Positions 15,857 through 23,950 of a stretch of 64,000 bases of DNA are shown in pieces. The notes beneath the pieces are model-generated. The model was not told where the DNA came from and searched no databases. It was given only the letters and a program-made list of their open reading frames with translations. This DNA is from Actinomyces bovis (GTDB taxonomy: Bacteria; Actinomycetota; Actinomycetes; Actinomycetales; Actinomycetaceae): assembly GCF_900444995.1 (NCBI RefSeq), contig NZ_UAPQ01000008.1:62001-126000 (forward strand), written 5' to 3'. Both the position numbers and the translations under genes were made by a program. Each line of letters opens with the position of its first letter. Position 1 is the first letter of the stretch.

Positions 15857-17295
15857 TGGTCAGCAAGCCCTTGGATGCGGCTCACCTGGAGGCGCGCCTG
15901 GAGCGGATGCACGCGGCCTTGGACCTGTGCCCAGGTGAGGTGCCAGCTTCCCTGGCCATCCCGGCCCGCTCAGCTCTGGACGACGTCTCGGACCGTTTAG
16001 CCCTGGGTGTGGATCACACTGTGGCGGCCTTCTTCGGGGGCACTGGCTCTGGCAAATCCTCACTGTTCAACGCAATCACCCAGTTGGAGTTTGCCGACGT
16101 CGGGGCGCGCCGCCCCACCACTTCCCAGGCAGCCGCCTGCTCTTGGGGTGACGACGCCGGCGCACTGCTGGACTTCCTGGGCGTCTCTCCCGAGCGGCGA
16201 ATCCGCCGGGAGTCCCTGCTTGACGCCTCCGACCAGGAGGAACTGGCTGGCCTAGTGCTGCTGGACGTACCGGACTATGACTCCGTAACCCAGGACCATG
16301 CCCTGCAAGTAGACCGGCTGGTACCGCTGGCCGATGTCCTGGTGTGGGTGGTTGACCCGCAGAAGTATGCCGATGCGGCGCTACACGAGGGGTACCTGCG
16401 TGGCCTGGGGGCCCGCCAAGAAGACATGCTGGTGCTCATTAACCAGGTGGATACCCTCCCTGAGGGAGGCCAGCAAGCGCTGGTCGACGACGTGCGCAAG
16501 CTTCTGGACGCTGACGGGCTCGCCCGCGTCCAGGTGCTGCCGGTGTCCGCTGTACGCGGGGACAACCTGGCAGCTTTCCGCAAGATCCTGTGTGAACGCG
16601 TGGCACGCGAGTCAAATGCCGCACGCACCGTCTGCGCGGAGATGGACGCGATCTCCCGCCGTCTGGTCAGCTGCATGGCCAAGGAGCCGGTCGATCTGGA
16701 GCCGGGCTTAGAGCAGCCGGTGGTGGAGGCCTTGCTGCGGGCCTCCGGGGCGCATGTGGTGGCCGACTCAGTGCGAGCTGCGCTGGCTTGGCCTTTAGGG
16801 AAGGCACTGGCCCGGCCGGAGCCTCCCGCTCGCGCCGCTGTCGCCGCCGCTCAGACCACTTGGCTACGCCGGGCAACCGCCGGGTTGCCGCAAATCTGGC
16901 TGCGTTCAATTGAGGATGCTGTGATTTCTCCCGATCAGTTGGCGGCGCAGACGGCGGAGGCAGTCGGGGCGGTGCCGTTGCCACTGCGGAACACGCCGCT
17001 GCTGCAACTGGGCTGGTGGGGCGGCCTGCTGTTGACCTTGCTGGGAATTGTCATGACGGTGCTGGGGGTGGTGCAGCAGCAACCACTGTGGGTTGGCTTG
17101 CTGCTGGCAGTTCTGGGTTTGTTGGCAATGACGCTGACGCAAAGGGCCCGCTCTAAGCGGGCGCGATTTGAGTCCGAGCGCTATCTGACCCAGGCACGGC
17201 ACTTGGTGGAATCCGTGGTTGAGCGGGGGCTGTCTACACCGGCTGGACGGGTGTTGGCCCGGCACCGTATTTTGCAGCAGGCTTTCGGTCTCTGA
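15853..17295 (+). CDS. Dynamin-like / YfjP-type GTPase with C-terminal membrane helices
   Basis: A 480-residue partner of the preceding GTPase. The P-loop is GGTGSGKSS near residue 61, the switch region holds RPTTSQ, the G3-like motif is LDVPDYDS and G4 is NQVD. Two membrane helices (about residues 390-430) with the sequence LGWWGGLLLTLLGIVMTVLG lie near the C-terminus and are followed by a basic amphipathic helix. It probably anchors the pair to the membrane. In related actinobacteria this pair precedes an SSB gene, as here. The exact cell function is not known. Confidence 0.75.
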   Translation: MMVSKPLDAAHLEARLERMHAALDLCPGEVPASLAIPARSALDDVSDRLALGVDHTVAAFFGGTGSGKSSLFNAITQLEFADVGARRPTTSQAAACSWGDDAGALLDFLGVSPERRIRRESLLDASDQEELAGLVLLDVPDYDSVTQDHALQVDRLVPLADVLVWVVDPQKYADAALHEGYLRGLGARQEDMLVLINQVDTLPEGGQQALVDDVRKLLDADGLARVQVLPVSAVRGDNLAAFRKILCERVARESNAARTVCAEMDAISRRLVSCMAKEPVDLEPGLEQPVVEALLRASGAHVVADSVRAALAWPLGKALARPEPPARAAVAAAQTTWLRRATAGLPQIWLRSIEDAVISPDQLAAQTAEAVGAVPLPLRNTPLLQLGWWGGLLLTLLGIVMTVLGVVQQQPLWVGLLLAVLGLLAMTLTQRARSKRARFESERYLTQARHLVESVVERGLSTPAGRVLARHRILQQAFGL

Positions 17296-17442
17296 GCTGG
17301 AGTTCCTGCGCTCCACAGGCGGGCGCCATGCAGTGATGGCGGCCTGCTAGGTGTGCTAACGGTGAGGCGGGGGGCAGTGGTGGTGAACCCTGGTGGTGGT
17401 CGGCCACCACCGTTGCCTAGGTCGGCCAGAAGGAGCACCAAT

Positions 17443-18069
17443 ATGAGCCGCCAAATCGACCTGACCCTCCAGGGCATTGTGGGAACTAGCCCGGTCCTGA
17501 GCCGCACCACCGGCAATCCCTTCTGCCGCTTTCGCGTGGCGGTGACGCCAAGTCACCGCGAGGGCGCAACTTGGATTGATGAGCCAACCATCTGGTTCAC
17601 CGCTAAGGCCTGGGGCGCCTTGGCTGAGAACCTGAGCTTTTCTCTGGCCAAGGGTGACCCGGTGCTCATGACCGGGCGCTTCTCTCAGGAAACCTGGAAT
17701 GGTGACCGTGGAGCTGGGTTCAGCAACGTCATCAACCTGAGCAGTGCTGGCCACGATCTGTCACGCGGAGAGAGTCGCTTTGGGCGGCTCGTGCGCAGTA
17801 GCCGCACGGAACCGGGGGAGGGGGAAACAACCGCCCAGGGCCACGAGCAGGCTACATCTGAGCAGCTGACCGACACCGGGCAGCCAGCCGACCGCGAGCG
17901 GGCAGAAGCGCAGCTACAGACTGAGCCTGGGGAACCAGTCAGCGTGCCCTTGGTAGGGGAGTGCCTAGAGTCAGTTAACCGTCTTGATGCAGATTCTCAG
18001 GTTTCCAGCGAGCTCCCAGACTCAAGCTGGGAGCTGCCTGTAGATGAACTCGAGGGGGCGCTTGCCTGA
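17443..18069 (+). CDS. Single-stranded DNA-binding protein paralogue
   Basis: The 208-residue reading starts at ATG 17443, with AGAAGGAGC upstream; a longer frame from 17353 has no ribosome site. Residues 1-115 form an OB fold (IDLTLQGIVGTSPVLSRT, FCRFRVAV, WFTAKAWGALAENLSFSLAKGDPVLMTGR). The C-terminal half is acidic and low-complexity but lacks the usual DDDIPF-type tip that binds partner proteins. This marks it as the second SSB (SsbB-like) often found in actinobacteria, rather than the replicative one. It follows the GTPase pair and ends in a GC-rich terminator. Confidence 0.8.
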   Translation: MSRQIDLTLQGIVGTSPVLSRTTGNPFCRFRVAVTPSHREGATWIDEPTIWFTAKAWGALAENLSFSLAKGDPVLMTGRFSQETWNGDRGAGFSNVINLSSAGHDLSRGESRFGRLVRSSRTEPGEGETTAQGHEQATSEQLTDTGQPADRERAEAQLQTEPGEPVSVPLVGECLESVNRLDADSQVSSELPDSSWELPVDELEGALA

Positions 18070-18079
18070 GCTGCTGCGC

Positions 18080-18116
18080 GCGGCCCGCAATCCCTGGGAA
18101 TCTGAGGGCGGGCCGC
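18080..18116 (+). terminator. GC-rich hairpin after the SSB gene
   Basis: GCGGCCCGC at 18080-18088 and GCGGGCCGC at 18108-18116 are perfect inverted copies around 19 bases. The hairpin sits 10 bases after the SSB stop. No long T-run follows. Confidence 0.6.
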
Positions 18117-18452
18117 GTTGTGGAAGTTATCCCATCGTGGCCCCGTGGTTGCGTAATTGCTAGCAGTTCGTTAGGAATTGCATGAAAGCTCGGCTTTTCT
18201 GTGGGGTGGTCACCTATTGTCGTGCCAGTCATTGCGTAGGAGTCTGCCGCTCGTCAGGGGGTCTCGGGCTGAGGTTAGGTCGTTTCTGGCACGTAACAAT
18301 CGTGAGCAACTTGTGACATGTAGTGACTCAGAGTGTCACTGGAATGCATCCAGAAAGAGCGTGTCTTAAACGATTTCACACAGCTTGGCTGCGTACCGTG
18401 GCGTAGGTCTGAGAAATATCCGTGTGGATCCGTCACCGGGAGCGAGTAGCAA
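18117..18452. other. Non-coding gap upstream of ftsE
   Basis: About 335 bases with no supported gene. The stretch is less GC-rich than its surroundings and should hold the ftsEX promoter. No clear sigma-70-type boxes, riboswitch or repeat could be fixed by eye. Confidence 0.5.
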
Positions 18453-19142
18453 ATGATCCGATTCGACCACGTATCCAAGGTCTACAAACGAGGAGCCCGC
18501 CCGGCCCTCGACGATGTAAGCCTTGAGATCGAGCGCGGGGAGTTTGTGTTCCTCGTCGGGGCGTCCGGATCTGGCAAGTCCACCTTCCTGAACCTAGTGC
18601 TACGCACAGAGCGCCCCACCTCCGGCACCGTGCACGTCCTAGGCCGGGACCTAGCCCAGGTCTCCTCCTGGCGGGTGCCCCAGCTGCGGCGAGAGATGGG
18701 CTTCGTCTTCCAGAACTTCGAGCTGTTGGAGAACAAGACCGTCGAGGAGAACGTGGCTCTGGTGCCAGAAGTGATCGGCAAATCCCGCCACTTCATCAAC
18801 ACGGCAGTGCCTGAGGCCCTGGACCTTGTGGGCTTAGGCGGCAAGGAACGGCGCTTCCCGCACGAGCTCTCCGGTGGTGAGCAGCAGCGCGTCGGCATTG
18901 CCCGCGCCATGGTCAACCGCCCCAAGATCCTCATGGCTGATGAGCCCACCGGCAACTTGGACCCCTCCACCTCCGTGGGCATCATGCGCGTGTTAGATCG
19001 GATCAACCGGCAAGGCACCACAGTCGTCATGGCCACCCACGACGTCGACATTGTTGACCAGATGCGCAAGCGCGTCATCGAGCTGAAAGCAGGAGAGGTT
19101 GTGCGCGACCAGCAGCACGGCGTCTTCGGCTCGAACCTCTGA
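18453..19142 (+). CDS. ftsE: Cell division ATP-binding protein FtsE
   Basis: The 229-residue protein begins [30 protein letters not shown], as FtsE proteins do. It has Walker [10 protein letters not shown] (residues 37-45), the Q-loop [17 protein letters not shown], the ABC signature LSGGEQQR, Walker [15 protein letters not shown] and switch His in MATHDVD. FtsE energizes FtsX at the division site, and ATP hydrolysis switches on a periplasmic or extracellular peptidoglycan hydrolase. ftsX follows 12 bases later and the putative hydrolase partner follows that. Confidence 0.95.
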   Translation: MIRFDHVSKVYKRGARPALDDVSLEIERGEFVFLVGASGSGKSTFLNLVLRTERPTSGTVHVLGRDLAQVSSWRVPQLRREMGFVFQNFELLENKTVEENVALVPEVIGKSRHFINTAVPEALDLVGLGGKERRFPHELSGGEQQRVGIARAMVNRPKILMADEPTGNLDPSTSVGIMRVLDRINRQGTTVVMATHDVDIVDQMRKRVIELKAGEVVRDQQHGVFGSNL

Positions 19143-19154
19143 GGAAGGAAGCAG

Positions 19155-20072
19155 ATGCGCCTGCGTCGAATGATCACCGAGGCCAGCAAAGGCCTGGCCC
19201 GCAACCTGTCGATGACTGTCTCCGTCATCCTCGTGGCATTCGTATCCCTCCTGTTCGTGGGGTCCTCAGCCTTGCTGCAGCAGCAGATCGGCGTCATGAA
19301 GGGCGAGTGGTACGACAAGGTTGAGGTGTCGGTATTCATGTGCCCGAGCCGCTCCGGCAACCCCCGCTGCGCGCAGGGCGAGGCCACCCAGGAGCAGCTC
19401 GACGCCACCGAGTCACTCCTAAAATCAGATGCCCTCAAGCCCTATGTGGCCTCATACCAGATCGAGTCCAAGGCCGAGGCCTACAAGAACTTCATGAAGG
19501 CATACGGCGATCACAAGATCGGCCGCAATGCCACGGAAGACATGATGCCAATGTCCTTCCGCATCAAGTTGGTGGATGTTGAGAAATACCAGGCGGTAGC
19601 GGAGCAGTTCTCTGGCCGTGAGGGAGTGGATCGTGTAGTAGATATGCGCGAGACCCTAGAGCCACTGGTACTGGTCATCAATCGCGCCTCTTGGATCACC
19701 GCCGGACTAGCTGGGCTCATGGCAGTTGCTGCGGTGCTACTGATCTCCACCACCATCCGCCTGTCGGCCTTGAGCCGCTCCAAAGAGGTGCGGATCATGC
19801 GCATGGTTGGCGCCTCGAACCTCTTCGTGCAGATGCCCTTCGTGCTCGAGGGTGTTATCGCCGCACTGGTTGGTGCAGTCGGCGCGATTGGCGCCCTGTG
19901 GCTTGGCGTGCACTACATCGTGGACCGCTGGTTGGCGGACTCGATCTCCTTCACCACCGCCTTTATTTCCGCGGCCGACGTCGTCAGGTTGGCTCCCTGG
20001 CTGCTGATCGCAGCAATCGTCCTAGCCACCTTCTCTTCGGTGATGTCCTTGTCCAAGTACACGAAGGTGTGA
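19155..20072 (+). CDS. ftsX: Cell division protein FtsX
   Basis: The 305-residue protein has a short cytoplasmic N-terminus (MRLRRMITEASKGLARNLSMT), a first membrane helix near 22-42, a large extracellular domain (about 45-175) with a disulfide-like Cys pair (MCPSRSGNPRC), then three more helices at about 178-200, 225-250 and 270-300. This four-helix topology is that of FtsX. The extracellular loop binds and activates a peptidoglycan hydrolase; the coiled-coil LytM protein encoded next is the likely partner. Spacing of 12 bases from ftsE shows one operon. Confidence 0.95.
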   Translation: MRLRRMITEASKGLARNLSMTVSVILVAFVSLLFVGSSALLQQQIGVMKGEWYDKVEVSVFMCPSRSGNPRCAQGEATQEQLDATESLLKSDALKPYVASYQIESKAEAYKNFMKAYGDHKIGRNATEDMMPMSFRIKLVDVEKYQAVAEQFSGREGVDRVVDMRETLEPLVLVINRASWITAGLAGLMAVAAVLLISTTIRLSALSRSKEVRIMRMVGASNLFVQMPFVLEGVIAALVGAVGAIGALWLGVHYIVDRWLADSISFTTAFISAADVVRLAPWLLIAAIVLATFSSVMSLSKYTKV

Positions 20073-20077
20073 TCCCT

Positions 20078-21445
20078 GTGAGCACAACCCAAGTAAAGAG
20101 AAAACGCTTAGCGCGCCGGGCCCGTATGGGACTGGCCGCAGTAGCTGTAATAACTTTCGCCCTGATCCCGGTTGGGGGCGGAGAGCTCGGGCTACTGGGC
20201 GTGCATCTCACGGCGGCAGCAGATGAGCGCTCGGACGCCGAGGCCAACCGATCTGACGCTCAGCGGCGCCAGGCCGAGCTGACCTCCTCGCTAGAAGGTG
20301 TCTCCAAGGAACTCGGTCAGGCTTACCTTGACCTGCAGAACGCCACCACCAGCCTTCAGACAGCAGAAACTGAGCTGAGCAAAGCCGAGACCACTTTGGC
20401 GCAAAAGGAGCGGGAGCAGAAGACAGCTTCTGACCGGCTCGACGTCGCTAAGGCCGAGCAGCAGACACTCAATTCTCAGAGTGACGCTGCCAACCAACAC
20501 CTCTCGGAAAACCAGACCGCGATCGCTGACCTGGTGGTAGCCACCTATCAGGGGGACAACTCGCTGAACTCCTGGAGCTTTGTGCTCTCCTCAGAATCCG
20601 TTGGCGACCTGACCACGCGGGCAGCCTCGATTGAGATTGCTGCCGGCGTTGAACAGGATGTCCTCACGCAGGCGGAGAACGAGCGCTCCAAGACCGCTAA
20701 CCGCAAGGCCCGGCAGGACGCCGTCGCCACGCGCGTGACCACACTTAAGACGGAAGCTGACGCTGCCAAGAAGGCAGCCTCGGAGGCCAAAGACACTGCC
20801 AAGACCAAACGCGATGAGGTAGCCACCCTCAAGGCCACCAAGCAGAGCGCCGTCAACACCTTCGAAGAGCAGAAGAAGACCCTCGAGTCTCAGCAGACCA
20901 AAGCCAAGCAGGACGAGGCTAACGCCAACGCCACCATCGCCCGCCTGGAAGAGGAAAACCGCAAGGCAATTCAGCAGCAGGGTGGCGGCAGCTCCGGCGG
21001 AGGTTCAGGCGGAGGCGGCGGCAACGCGGCCAATAACCTGGGTGGAGGGTCTATCGCGCACCCGATCTCCGGGCCCCTGATCGTAACCTCGCCTTTTGGT
21101 ATGCGCCTGCACCCGATCCTGGGTTACTACCGCCTGCACGACGGCGTGGACCTGGCAGCAGGAACCGGTGTGCCCCAGTACGCCGCTATTTCTGGCTCGG
21201 TGACTACCAGCTGGGATGACTCTTGCGGCAACGCTGTGTTCATCAATGGGGTCGTGGATGGCAACTCCGTGATCCTCAAGTACTGCCACCTGTCTGCCTT
21301 CTCAGTGTCAGCTGGGCAACAGGTTTCCCAAGGGGCGCAGATTGGTCTTACCGGCTCGACCGGGGGAGTCACCGGACCACACGTGCACTTCTCGGTTCGT
21401 ATCAACGGATCCTTTGTGGACCCGATGAGTCTGCCTGGCTTCTGA
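20078..21445 (+). CDS. Secreted coiled-coil M23 (LytM) peptidase, likely FtsEX-controlled
   Basis: The 455-residue reading starts at GTG 20078, five bases after ftsX; a frame open from 19691 lies inside ftsX and is a shadow. A basic N-terminus and hydrophobic helix (residues 18-36) form a signal peptide. Residues 50-290 are a long coiled coil in two parts. A Gly/Ser linker (GGGSSGGGSGGGGG) leads to the M23 domain, which keeps the zinc ligands: H and D in RLHDGVDLA and HVH in GPHVHFSV. This is the architecture of EnvC/RipC/PcsB-like proteins. Unlike EnvC the metal site looks complete, so it may cut peptidoglycan cross-links itself at division. Confidence 0.85.
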   Translation: MSTTQVKRKRLARRARMGLAAVAVITFALIPVGGGELGLLGVHLTAAADERSDAEANRSDAQRRQAELTSSLEGVSKELGQAYLDLQNATTSLQTAETELSKAETTLAQKEREQKTASDRLDVAKAEQQTLNSQSDAANQHLSENQTAIADLVVATYQGDNSLNSWSFVLSSESVGDLTTRAASIEIAAGVEQDVLTQAENERSKTANRKARQDAVATRVTTLKTEADAAKKAASEAKDTAKTKRDEVATLKATKQSAVNTFEEQKKTLESQQTKAKQDEANANATIARLEEENRKAIQQQGGGSSGGGSGGGGGNAANNLGGGSIAHPISGPLIVTSPFGMRLHPILGYYRLHDGVDLAAGTGVPQYAAISGSVTTSWDDSCGNAVFINGVVDGNSVILKYCHLSAFSVSAGQQVSQGAQIGLTGSTGGVTGPHVHFSVRINGSFVDPMSLPGF

Positions 21446-21585
21446 GGCGCGCAGTCAGGGCAATAGGCAAGCTGCCCTGGACCGCGTAGGCTGAGACACC
21501 GCGCTTGAGCTGGCGCCGACCTCGTCACCGATGCGGTCGGCGCCGCTCGACGCTCACGCCAGCAACCGTCTGAGAGGGGAGAATC

Positions 21586-22119
21586 ATGGCTGCCAAGAAA
21601 CCGATGCCGTCCAAGAAGCCGACGGCGGGGGAGAAGGCTAAGGCCGCCTCTGACGCTCACAAGACGATTGCCCGCAACAAGAAGGCCAGCCACGACTACT
21701 TCATTGAAGACCGCTTTGAAGCTGGTCTGGTGCTCACCGGCACTGAGGTGAAGGCATTGCGCATGGGCCGGGCCTCCTTGACGGAAGCCTGGATCGAGTT
21801 TGATCGCTACGGTGAGGCCTGGCTGCAGGGAGCCCATATTCCCGAGTATCTGCAAGGCACCTGGAATAACCACACTCCCCGGCGCAAACGCAAGCTGCTG
21901 CTGCACCGTACAGAGCTGACCAAGTTGGCCACCCGGGTTCAAGCCAAGGGCTACACCGTGGTGCCGCTGGAGCTCTACTTCTTGGGTGGGCGCGCCAAGT
22001 TGGAGATCGCGTTGGCTCGAGGCAAGCAGGATTGGGACAAGCGGCAGGCTCTGCGGGAGGCTCAGGATAACCGTGAGGCTCAGCGTGCGATGGCGGCGGT
22101 GAACCGGCGCCAGGGCTGA
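21586..22119 (+). CDS. smpB: SsrA-binding protein SmpB
   Basis: The 177-residue protein has the SmpB core: [32 protein letters not shown], then [47 protein letters not shown] and the C-terminal basic tail [23 protein letters not shown]. It has a 30-residue Lys/Ala-rich N-terminal extension compared with the shortest SmpB proteins. SmpB binds tmRNA and mimics codon-anticodon contact in stalled ribosomes during trans-translation. The gene lies 82 bases before ssrA, the usual arrangement. Confidence 0.95.
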   Translation: MAAKKPMPSKKPTAGEKAKAASDAHKTIARNKKASHDYFIEDRFEAGLVLTGTEVKALRMGRASLTEAWIEFDRYGEAWLQGAHIPEYLQGTWNNHTPRRKRKLLLHRTELTKLATRVQAKGYTVVPLELYFLGGRAKLEIALARGKQDWDKRQALREAQDNREAQRAMAAVNRRQG

Positions 22120-22201
22120 GCTGTGAGACAGCCCGCTGCTGGTGGGGCGGTGTGGCTGCTAAACTTCTGGTCGGCGTTGTGGCGCCGGTGATAACTACAC
22201 A

Positions 22202-22572
22202 GGGGATGATCGGTTTCGACGACGGTCATGGGTTCAGGAGAAGCGGGTCGAGGATGCACAGTCATCTCGTCAACGCTCTGTGCAAACCAATAGGTGCCGA
22301 TAACACTCGCACCGACTTCGCCCTCGCCGCCTGAGCGAGCTCCGAAGTCCGTCAGCCCGGGGATTGCTTCCGCCCCGGGTCCTGGCGTCATCTAGGGAGC
22401 CACTGCTGAGGTCCTGCGTCACCGGGGACCTTGGAACATTTAGGTGACTGAGTCCGTCGGCGTCCTTGTTCGCGTGAGACGCCGGGGCTGAGAAAACTAT
22501 TAGCGAACTGCACCCGGAGAAGTCCTGTTGCATCACCGTCGGACGGGGGTTCGATTCCCCCCATCTCCACCA
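22202..22572 (+). ncRNA. ssrA: tmRNA
   Basis: The RNA begins GGGGATGATCGGTTTCGACG and ends with a T arm (GGGGGTTCGATTCCCCCC type), CATCTCC, A and encoded CCA. The 5' GGGGATG pairs with 3' CATCTCC to make the acceptor stem. The tag frame is at 22296-22334. The 371-base length is normal for the one-piece tmRNA. It releases stalled ribosomes with SmpB. The 3' end is intact. Confidence 0.96.
22296..22334 (+). other. tmRNA tag reading frame, ADNTRTDFALAA
   Basis: Resume codon GCC at 22296 followed by GAT AAC ACT CGC and so on, ending GCC GCC TGA, gives ADNTRTDFALAA. The C-terminal ALAA is the Clp degron; the tag is of the Actinomyces type and supports the placement of the host. Confidence 0.9.
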
Positions 22573-22684
22573 AAAGAGGAAGCGTTGAACTCTATTTCGT
22601 GAGGAATGAGTTGGCGCTTGTATATAGATTCGCGGACGATTATTGACTGCGAAAGACGCTCTAGGAAGCCCGTAGAGCGACTTT

Positions 22685-22723
22685 AAGACCTTGGATGGGG
22701 AAATCCTCGTCCAAGGTCTTTTT
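22685..22723 (+). terminator. Rho-independent terminator after ssrA
   Basis: AAGACCTTGGA at 22685-22695 pairs with TCCAAGGTCTT at 22710-22720 and runs into five T at 22719-22723. A smaller hairpin (CGCTCTA at 22657 with TAGAGCG at 22673) lies just upstream. Confidence 0.85.
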
Positions 22724-22734
22724 GCGCCTTAAAA

Positions 22735-22845
22735 CGGCTATTTGAGCCGCAGGATTGACCTGGCGATGTGGGTCGGGACGGCTGGCGCCGTCCGCGACAT
22801 TCTAGTTTGGTCGGACAACTACGGCGCTTCGCGCCTCCGTTGTCC
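22735..22845. repeat. Cluster of three hairpins at the left end of the mobilizable element
   Basis: Three inverted repeats follow one another: CGGCT/AGCCG at 22735-22749, GGACGGC/GCCGTCC at 22776-22793 with a 4-base loop, and GGACAAC/GTTGTCC at 22813-22845 with an inner GGCGC/GCGCC stem. No gene is supported here. Such clusters occur in single-strand origins and recombination sites. Confidence 0.55.
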
Positions 22846-23040
22846 TCCAGAAAATAGACAGGGCACAGAGGAAGGGCGGCATGGTTAGGTCTGCATGTTC
22901 TTTTCACGTGCCCCGTCTCAATCTGTCGTTTATTTGAATCCGGCGGCCGTAAGGTCGTCCTATCTTGCATTGAGGACGCGTCAGCGTCCGAAATGCACAC
23001 TGTCATACGACGCGCGAAACGTGACAAAAACACGCGAATC

Positions 23041-23340
23041 CTTATAAACAAACGTATTAGCTGACCACTTGACCAGCAAAGAAAGACGTTCTGGTCAGGT
23101 TCTGGTCAGCCGTTTCGGGTGATTTATGAGGATAAAAAACACGTCTGACCAGATGACCACATTATTCTCTACTTTTTTATAAAAATTTGAAGAAGGTATA
23201 TATACGTAATAAAAAAAGTCGGTTTTTATCTGGTCATGTGGTCATCTGGTCAGAATTGAAAAATTCCCCTTATAAACGAGCGTATAGCTCTCAATAAAGC
23301 TGACCAGAACGATATTTTAATCTGGTCACACATCTGGTCA
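23041..23340. other. Candidate replication origin: 12 TGACCA/TGGTCA iterons around an AT-rich core
   Basis: The heptamer TGACCAG/C or its complement occurs at 23062, 23070, 23091, 23102, 23146, 23154, 23230, 23238, 23246, 23301, 23322 and 23334, often 8 bases apart. CTGACCAGATGACCAC at 23145-23160 and its exact reverse complement at 23238-23253 flank an AT-rich stretch (23160-23230). A second motif, CTTATAAAC followed by CGTAT and AGCT, recurs as direct repeats at 23041 and 23269. Iterons next to an AT-rich melting region are typical of plasmid origins. The primase/helicase that could use it is encoded at 23947. The stretch 22850-23725 otherwise has no supported gene. Confidence 0.65.
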
Positions 23341-23467
23341 GCCCCCAGCTGTCGCTGTTGTGCTCTTCTGGCTATCCCGCCAGAAGTCGTGAAAAATATT
23401 TTTTGCTTGTTTCCGTTCATATATGAGTGGAATAAGTCTCTGACCTGCTGGAATGCGAATATTTGTC

Positions 23468-23496
23468 TTGCGTTCTGTTTGTTTACAGAGTATTAT
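23468..23496 (+). promoter_or_regulatory. Sigma-70-type promoter of the primase operon
   Basis: TTGCGT at 23468-23473, a 17-base spacer and TATTAT at 23491-23496 form a good promoter. It overlaps the inverted repeat TTTGTTTA (23478-23485) / TAAACAAA (23506-23513), a candidate operator. Transcription from about 23503 would give a leader of some 220 bases before the first gene. Confidence 0.6.
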
Positions 23497-23617
23497 TGAA
23501 ATAGATAAACAAAGGCTCAGCACCCGTCCCGTCTTTGATGCGGGGTTACTGCCGGGAATAAGAGTCGAGCGCAAGGTGGAATACCGCCGAGCGTCGCAGG
23601 TGAAATAACGACGAACG

Positions 23618-23690
23618 AAGCTCCTGCCAAAACCAGAGATAGACATGACTTTTTTGTTGTGTCCGCTTCTGGTTTTGGCAGGAGCTTTTT
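23618..23690 (+). terminator. Attenuator-like terminator in the leader: perfect 20-bp stem plus T-run
   Basis: Bases 23618-23637 and 23668-23687 are perfect inverted copies (20 of 20), with a 30-base loop, followed by a T-run (23686-23690). It lies between the promoter at 23468 and the first gene at 23726, so it should stop most transcripts unless an alternative structure forms. Upstream leader bases 23515-23610 are GC-rich and could fold differently. A conditional terminator or a small RNA is likely. Confidence 0.65.
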
Positions 23691-23725
23691 GTTTGTTCGA
23701 GAAGTTGAATCAGGAGGTATGAGAC

Positions 23726-23950
23726 ATGGAAGCGAAGAATAGCAAGAAGGATTTTCTGAACACGTATGAGGCGGCTGACAGGCTGGGCGTAGCCCCTGCC
23801 ACGCTTCGCACGTGGAGAGCACAGCATAAGGGGCCTGTGTTCTACAAATTCCACCGTGCGGTCTTCTACAAGGCAGAAGACCTGAGCACGTGGATTGACG
23901 AGCATTACAAGGCTGTAATGCCGAAGAGTCGAGGAGGTGATATTTCATGA
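23726..23950 (+). CDS. Excisionase-like / MerR-type helix-turn-helix protein
   Basis: A 74-residue protein with the ribosome site AGGAGG nine bases upstream. FLNTYEAADRLGVAPATLRTWRAQHKGPVFYKFHRAVFYKAEDLSTWI is a winged helix of the excisionase/HTH_17 family, in which the helix binds DNA and the 'v.Y...dl..wl' part forms the wing. It is the first gene of the element operon and overlaps the primase start by four bases. It may act as recombination directionality factor for the serine recombinase or as operon regulator. The role is not shown by sequence. Confidence 0.7.
   Translation: MEAKNSKKDFLNTYEAADRLGVAPATLRTWRAQHKGPVFYKFHRAVFYKAEDLSTWIDEHYKAVMPKSRGGDIS

Noticed and set aside
22683-23051. 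122-residue reverse-strand frame after ssrA
   Set aside because: It runs through the ssrA terminator and two hairpins, has no ribosome site and a composition unlike protein.
23041-23340. CRISPR-like array
   Set aside because: The repeats are 7-mers in both directions with very short, uneven spacing, no cas genes and no spacers of uniform length.
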